From Hyphochytrium catenoides (taxonomy: Eukaryota; Sar; Hyphochytriomycetes; Hyphochytriales; Hyphochytriaceae): a DNA stretch of 14,490 nt. The notes under the pieces were generated by a model. The model saw only the letters and a list, made by a program, of their open reading frames with translations. It was not told the DNA's origin and made no database searches. The stretch lies in contig FLMG01003291.1 of NCBI GenBank assembly GCA_900088475.1, positions 2,532 through 17,021 of the forward strand, given 5' to 3'. Both the position numbers and the translations under genes were made by a program. Positions 10,383 through 14,490 of the stretch are shown here, piece by piece; the stretch's first letter is position 1; each line of letters starts with the position of its first letter.

Positions 10383-10588
10383 AGATCTAGGAGCAACAGA
10401 ACGTCGAAGGAAGGGATAGTGCTGCAATAATGCTTGAAATTGAACTTCTTCATACACCGTGCTTTGGTGGGAAAGGCAACCACTAAGAAGGAAGTACCAT
10501 GCCCTTTCTTTCATATGGCTGCCTAGTATAATTCTTGATATTCTGCAATATATCTATGAATGACAGCCAATGTAGCATTTTGGATCCT

Positions 10589-10600
10589 TAATAAAGGCTA
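10589..10600 (+). repeat. 12-base direct repeat containing AATAAA, copy 1
   Basis: TAATAAAGGCTA occurs here and again exactly at 11129-11140. Both contain AATAAA, the canonical animal poly(A) word, but no plus-strand gene ends nearby, so a processing role is not supported. Confidence 0.5.
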
Positions 10601-11128
10601 CAGCCCTCCTTTACTCATAGTGTATTCAGTAACTGGGGGAGAGGGAGCCTGGCAGTTAGTTGGCTCTTCGAGGGATGCACCTGAAGAGCTTTCTACTTGT
10701 AATAAGAAAACTAAGGTGTGGAGGTACAACGGACTTTGAGAATAGATTTCTTTCAATGATTTCAGAAGCTGTACCGTAGGTTGTGGCATTTCCCAGCAGT
10801 GAAAGATATCGTCAATCTTCCCTGACCAGTTCGCATTCTAAAAACCTCTATTTCTCACAAAGGGAGAATCAGCAATAAGCACAGAGAAGGGAGAAGGGAT
10901 GCCTTTTTTGGCGCCACAAACCAAAGGCTATGGCGAGCACAGTGTCTTCTGTACAAAAGCAGTTTTCCTGCAGATTTACGATGCTTTTCATTGGGCTTCT
11001 GTCTACAGCTGACGGATCTGAGATTATGAGAAAGAGCTTCCGCGAGCATCCAAACTTCTTGTTTGTTGTTTTGTAGCGCCAGTGACGTGCGGTTTTTGGT
11101 CTTCCCTATCCCCATTAATCGACATAGC

Positions 11129-11140
11129 TAATAAAGGCTA
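11129..11140 (+). repeat. 12-base direct repeat containing AATAAA, copy 2
   Basis: Second exact copy of TAATAAAGGCTA, 540 bases after the first. The flanking sequences differ, so only a short core is shared. Confidence 0.5.
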
Positions 11141-11526
11141 GGGTAGAAGGCTTTGTAACTCAGCTGCTGTTTCTTTCTTCTACTATTCTTCTTTCATTGT
11201 GATAAGTAGTAGTCCTCAACAATAAGAAGTACGTCCTGTCTCCAGTGGATGTTATCCCAAATAGCCATCATTGATAGTGTACTTCGTACTGTATGTAGGG
11301 AGTGCAGGTGGACCATCGCGTTGCCGCTTTCTCTCTCTGAGTTTTATCACTGTTCATTATAAATATTACTACTACTGCTGAATGACAAAAAAATAACATC
11401 ATCTTTTATTATTGATTTCTTCAAAAAATAGCACAATAGAACCACCTACTAATAGGCACTGAAGAGGACTGGTAAATTCAGCTGTCGTACGTTGATGTTC
11501 CGCATTATCTAGAATCCGAGATCAAC

Positions 11527-11578
11527 AGCAGCAAGCATAATCATAGATCATGATGATCGATAGATCATCGCCGCTGCT
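11527..11578. repeat. Nested hairpin with GATCAT repeats
   Basis: The outer arms AGCAGC (11527-11532) and GCTGCT (11573-11578) enclose an inner perfect stem GATGATC (11552-11558) / GATCATC (11563-11569) with a four-base loop. A 9-base direct repeat ATAGATCAT (11543-11551 and 11560-11568) overlaps the same stretch. No gene is adjacent. Confidence 0.6.
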
Positions 11579-11740
11579 CAACTGTACTTTTGCATGACTT
11601 GATAAGACAGCTTTAGTACTCGGGAGTATGCGTATCTACTACTACCATCCTCGTTGTCTACTGTCATTCGTTAGACCATGAGGATGGCAATCTACTGTTC
11701 TGCTACTCGCCGCTTTTCCTCCTACAAACAGGCACCAACC

Positions 11741-11760
11741 AAGAAGAAGAAGAAGAAGAA
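11741..11760 (+). repeat. AAG trinucleotide run
   Basis: Six AAG units plus two bases form a simple microsatellite in the intergenic block. It is flanked by ordinary sequence and lies in no supported reading frame. Confidence 0.9.
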
Positions 11761-12850
11761 TTGGCTTTTTTCTCGAAATAATAGGACTACTTGGTTGTAG
11801 CGGTGGTGGCGGTACGGGACGGCCCCGGCGGCTGATATCAAGTCAGTCAATCATGCGGCACTCATTTCGTTTTGTTACTCCTTGTCATGTCTCACATCAT
11901 AATCAGCAGTATTCTTTGCCTCCTATTCTTTTCTATGATATATTAGTAGGATAAATACATTGTATGTTAAGTAAGTACCACCGACCGTTTCTGTTCCCCC
12001 GTACCGCTTTCCCTCCTCCATTACTACTATTATTTATATAGCCCACCCTCATTGTCCTCATCATAGTAGACAAAGAGGAAAGGTTCTCTGCCATCACCGT
12101 GATAATAAGAAGGCGAAAGCAGTTCCAAGAAGAAGAGGCCAAAACTACTTTAAGGAATGGGGACAATATTGAAGCGCGAACAACAATTCTCCTCGTCTGA
12201 GCAGAAACAGTTTTATTATCGTGGATCCTTTTTTCCTTCCTCCTCGGCAACCAACCTGAACCTGATGGTGATAAGGAAGAGCAGCAATAGTCAGAAAAAA
12301 AAAGAGAGAAGGAGTCAGAATGTAGTCGTTCCTTTTCCTGGTGTCTTCGAAAGAAAAGATGCCTGCTGCATAATAAAACCCAGTGCCCAAATGGCAAAGC
12401 AGTATGTAACTAAGGTGACGAGGGTTAAATAGTAGGTAGGATGAATATACCAGCTTCTTCGTGATAAGGCTTCTTTAGGGCCAGGCAACAAGATAACTAA
12501 CGAAAGAAACTCTATTTTCCAGATGATGAGAACTCTTCTTCTTCCACCACGATTAACGATTATGCAGCACAACAGAAAGAGGTAGCCTTCGTCCCTATTG
12601 TAAAATGTTGGTATAACTGGCTGGTGTATGCTTCTTTTTCCTGTTCTGCTGTTCTGGTAATGATGATGTGATATTTATGTCAAGGAACAGACAGGTTGTC
12701 GCTCTTGCATCTTCTCTTCCACTTCTTCTTCCTCTCTTCGTCTATACCACCAACCATAACTGCTGCTTCTCATTCAGCACACAATCATCAATGACTTGTT
12801 TTTCGTCAATAAATCCCTCATTATATTATTAGTAGACTCTGTGAGGGCCT

Positions 12851-12896
12851 GAGTAAAAGAAACGGAAGAGAAGGAACGAAGAGAGACATAGAAAGT
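12851..12896 (+). promoter_or_regulatory. Purine-rich tract upstream of HLCS
   Basis: Of 46 bases, 41 are A or G on the sense strand of HLCS, about 390-430 bases before its first ATG. The position resembles the GA-rich tract before the ARF-GEF. A role in the promoter is inferred from this shared placement only. Confidence 0.3.
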
Positions 12897-13020
12897 AATT
12901 CTACTTATTGTGACTTCAACAGCCTCAACTGGTCCTTCCTTGCACACGTGATAATGATAAAGTGAGGTATAAGCTGGTAATGGCTAACACTAATACTCAA
13001 AATTGGTCCCTTGTGTACGA

Positions 13021-13029
13021 TAGTAATAC
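13021..13029 (+). repeat. Dispersed motif TAGTAATAC, copy 4 of 4
   Basis: Exact copy about 250 bases upstream of the first HLCS ATG, followed by AGCCAAAA. The neighbouring CTGGTAA and GCTAAC words at 12974-12986 also occur near copy 2 (GCTAAC at about 9993 and CTGGTAA at about 10008), suggesting a longer diverged repeat. Confidence 0.5.
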
Positions 13030-13274
13030 AGCCAAAAGCGAGTTGCTAACGGCTACCACTGCCCCTCAAGCGTCCATGCGACATCAGAATCTGCATCTTT
13101 CCTCCTCACCACTTTCTAACAGCAGCCCCCAATAGAGTTCTGAGGCCATTGACGAGGATGAGAGTGATTGATTGTTGCCCTCCTCGACTGCTCCAAAGTT
13201 AGACACATCTCTCCTTCTGCTGCACGATTGGCCTACAGCGCTGTCTGCCATAAGTGACCAGGTTTTCAAAGACG

Positions 13275-13289
13275 ATGTCTGATGCTTAG
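13275..13289 (+). promoter_or_regulatory. Four-codon upstream ORF overlapping the first HLCS start
   Basis: An ATG at 13275 with A at -3 opens the reading MSDA and stops at TAG 13287-13289, in a different frame from the main ORF and overlapping its first ATG (13282). A ribosome that used it would terminate just past the first main start, and scanning or reinitiation would then favour the ATG at 13486. This is a regulatory reading by inference only; it requires the transcript to begin upstream of 13275, which cannot be seen here. Confidence 0.35.
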
Positions 13290-14490
13290 GTGTTCTGGGC
13301 CGGTAGCAGTGCGTGCGAGAGGGAGGAGCCTCGTTTCTTTTCTTCGAACAAGTCTTCCACCTTCTTGCGCTTCAATAGATTCCTCTGTGAAGTCACTTAT
13401 ACTCCCCGTGGGTACCTCTGGCGACCCAAGAACGTCCTTGCGACGTCCTGGGAATCCTGACCAGCTCTGTGCTTTTGGAAGAACCATGGCGTCAGCTTCA
13501 AAAGCAGCGCGCATTCTGCTCTTTGCAGATGACAGAAAGGTAGCTGTAGAGATGGCTACACACGTGACAGAGCCTGAAAGGCGACCACTTTGCCTTACAT
13601 GGCCGCGAGCGTGTGCACTTCAGGAAACCGATGCAGCTGCAAGCAATGTATGGCTTAGTCGTGATGTCTCACGTTACATGTCGGCCATGCTTAGTTACCT
13701 CTCTCCCTTGATCTCCACTCGTTTCATTCGACAGGACGAAGAGGCCTCTGCTCAGCAAGCTCTAAGTCTTTCCCTGAATCCCCAAGGCTTCTCAGTTAAA
13801 GAGTTCAGCTCTTCCCTTCGCGCGCAGCAGCTCGGCCGCCTCTTTCTCTACTGCCCAGAGATGCCTTCGACCCAGACCTATCTTCAGCAGTACTTCGCTG
13901 GCGTTGCAGAGGGCCTGACCTGTCTGACCGATATTCAAGTTGCTGGAAAAGGTACCACGCTGGCGGGCGACTCAGCGCTTACTCTTTCCAAACCTAATGT
14001 CTGCCTTCCGTCCTAGCTCAGTCTGCCTAATACGCCTGGTCCATCTCCCTTCATTCTTTGCCAGGGCGTGGTAGCAACATTTGGGAGGCCCATCACGGGT
14101 GTCTGACATTCTCATTTAAGCTTGGCACTGACAATGGCAAGAATCTACCCTTCCTCCAATATCTCGTCTCACTTGCCCTGGTCAAGGCCGTGAGAGAAAT
14201 TGAGAGTTATAAGGTAGACTGGATCAGATATTGTTCCTTTTCATGGCCACTAACTCCTTAATAGGACATTATGCATGCGCTTCTCCTTGATGCCCGTTGT
14301 CTCTCTCTTCAGTCTCTCTCTCTTCCGCATATTTTACTACTTTACCTCCACATCCCTCTATCTCTCATTTCCACTTCTCTCGCGGCGGAACTGATCAGTA
14401 CCTTGTATCCTTTGTTAGCTGGCCGAGGTGAGGATCAAGTGGCCGAATGACATTTACGGCGGCAATCAGAAGATTGGCGGCATCCTCTGC
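13282..14490 (+). CDS. HLCS: Holocarboxylase synthetase (biotin--protein ligase), plant-HCS1-like, 5' part, 3 exons
   Basis: This enzyme makes biotinyl-5'-AMP from biotin and ATP and transfers biotin to a lysine of carboxylases such as acetyl-CoA carboxylase. Exons: 13282-13951, 14065-14213 and 14419-14490 (edge); introns 13952-14064 and 14214-14418 are GT-AG and phases fit (1, then 0). Seen in 297 residues: an Arg/Ser-rich, acid-poor N-terminus (1-68) that looks like a targeting peptide; an N-terminal region ending in GFSVKEF (169-175); LGRLFLY with the PSTQ segment (184-198); the biotin/adenylate loop GKGRGSNIW (222-230), close to the human GKGRG form and differing from BirA GRGRRG; and IKWPNDIYGG (279-288), where Lys280 matches the BirA catalytic lysine, then KIGGILC. 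The rest of the catalytic core and the C-terminal cap lie outside. A second ATG at 13486 (A at -3, G at +4) could start a cytosolic form at Met69; the ATG at 13282 is weak. Confidence 0.93.

Larger units (their letters stand above)
9781..13274. other. Long intergenic block, AT-richer, no recognisable gene
   Basis: About 3.5 kb separate the divergent FHA/RING-CH and HLCS genes. Open frames here are short or of poor composition (for example 11933-12397 minus, 12157-12432 plus, 10598-10789 minus), none shows a family motif, and I could not chain them through plausible splice sites. Composition is visibly richer in A and T than the genes, especially 11340-11460 and 11930-12080. It contains the short repeats, hairpins and AAG run listed separately. 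No tRNA or spliceosomal RNA was recognised. A non-coding RNA or a fast-evolving small gene cannot be excluded. Confidence 0.55.

Noticed and set aside
10155-10390. AGGAGG six bases before an ATG at 10166, resembling a bacterial gene start with a 74-residue frame
   Set aside because: The window is clearly eukaryotic nuclear DNA with spliced genes, the encoded sequence has no recognisable feature, and one ribosome-site-like word can arise by chance.
11933-12397. 154-codon minus-strand open frame in the intergenic block
   Set aside because: It lies in AT-rich simple-sequence-like DNA, has no family motif, and overlaps an equally plausible plus-strand frame at 12157-12432.
13266-13514. Minus-strand frame antisense to the HLCS start
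   Set aside because: It is a shadow of the HLCS first exon, which has strong family evidence on the plus strand.
1-14490. CRISPR arrays, insertion sequences, tRNA or rRNA genes, viral genes
   Set aside because: No spaced direct-repeat array, transposase-like frame, tRNA B-box with a matching cloverleaf, rRNA stretch or viral protein motif was seen on either strand by eye. A covariance-model scan would be the decisive test for small RNAs.
1-14490. A linked functional system or gene cluster
   Set aside because: The three genes belong to unrelated housekeeping or signalling functions, lie on both strands with separate promoters, and show no sign of co-transcription or horizontal transfer.

Overview
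The window is ordinary nuclear DNA from an intron-rich eukaryote, most likely a microalga or a related protist. The evidence is three multi-exon genes that only read correctly once GT-AG introns of about 60 to 380 bases are removed. The protein families (Golgi ARF-GEF, FHA plus RING-CH, plant-type biotin protein ligase) are eukaryotic. The biotin ligase resembles plant HCS1 more than the animal enzyme, which fits an alga or stramenopile, but the sequence does not fix the lineage. All exon borders were chosen by eye, using splice motifs, reading phase and remembered family similarity.

Layout. Positions 1-5931 on the minus strand hold the first 14 exons (about 1159 residues) of a GBF1/GNOM-type ARF guanine-nucleotide exchange factor; its 3' end lies beyond the left edge. 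Positions 5932-6931 are a gene-free spacer containing the GEF promoter side and the 3' flank of the next gene. Positions 6932-8870 on the minus strand hold six exons of a 508-residue protein with a degenerate FHA-like segment, a RING-CH zinc finger and a canonical FHA domain. A purine-rich leader or promoter (minus-strand sense) runs to about 9780. Positions 9781-13274 are a long AT-richer block with no recognisable gene but with short dispersed repeats, hairpins and a trinucleotide run. From 13282 to the right edge, on the plus strand, are three exons of a holocarboxylase synthetase, which continues outside the window.

The three genes have no shared pathway: vesicle traffic at the Golgi, phospho-dependent ubiquitin signalling, and protein biotinylation. 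There is no operon, mobile element, CRISPR array or recognised RNA gene, and I did not find a new multi-gene system. The points most worth a second look are the FHA/RING-CH/FHA domain combination and the biotin ligase 5' end. There a tiny upstream frame overlaps the first ATG and a second, well-placed ATG lies 68 codons in, a layout suited to making organelle and cytosolic forms. The 9-base motif repeated four times in the long intergenic block is the third.
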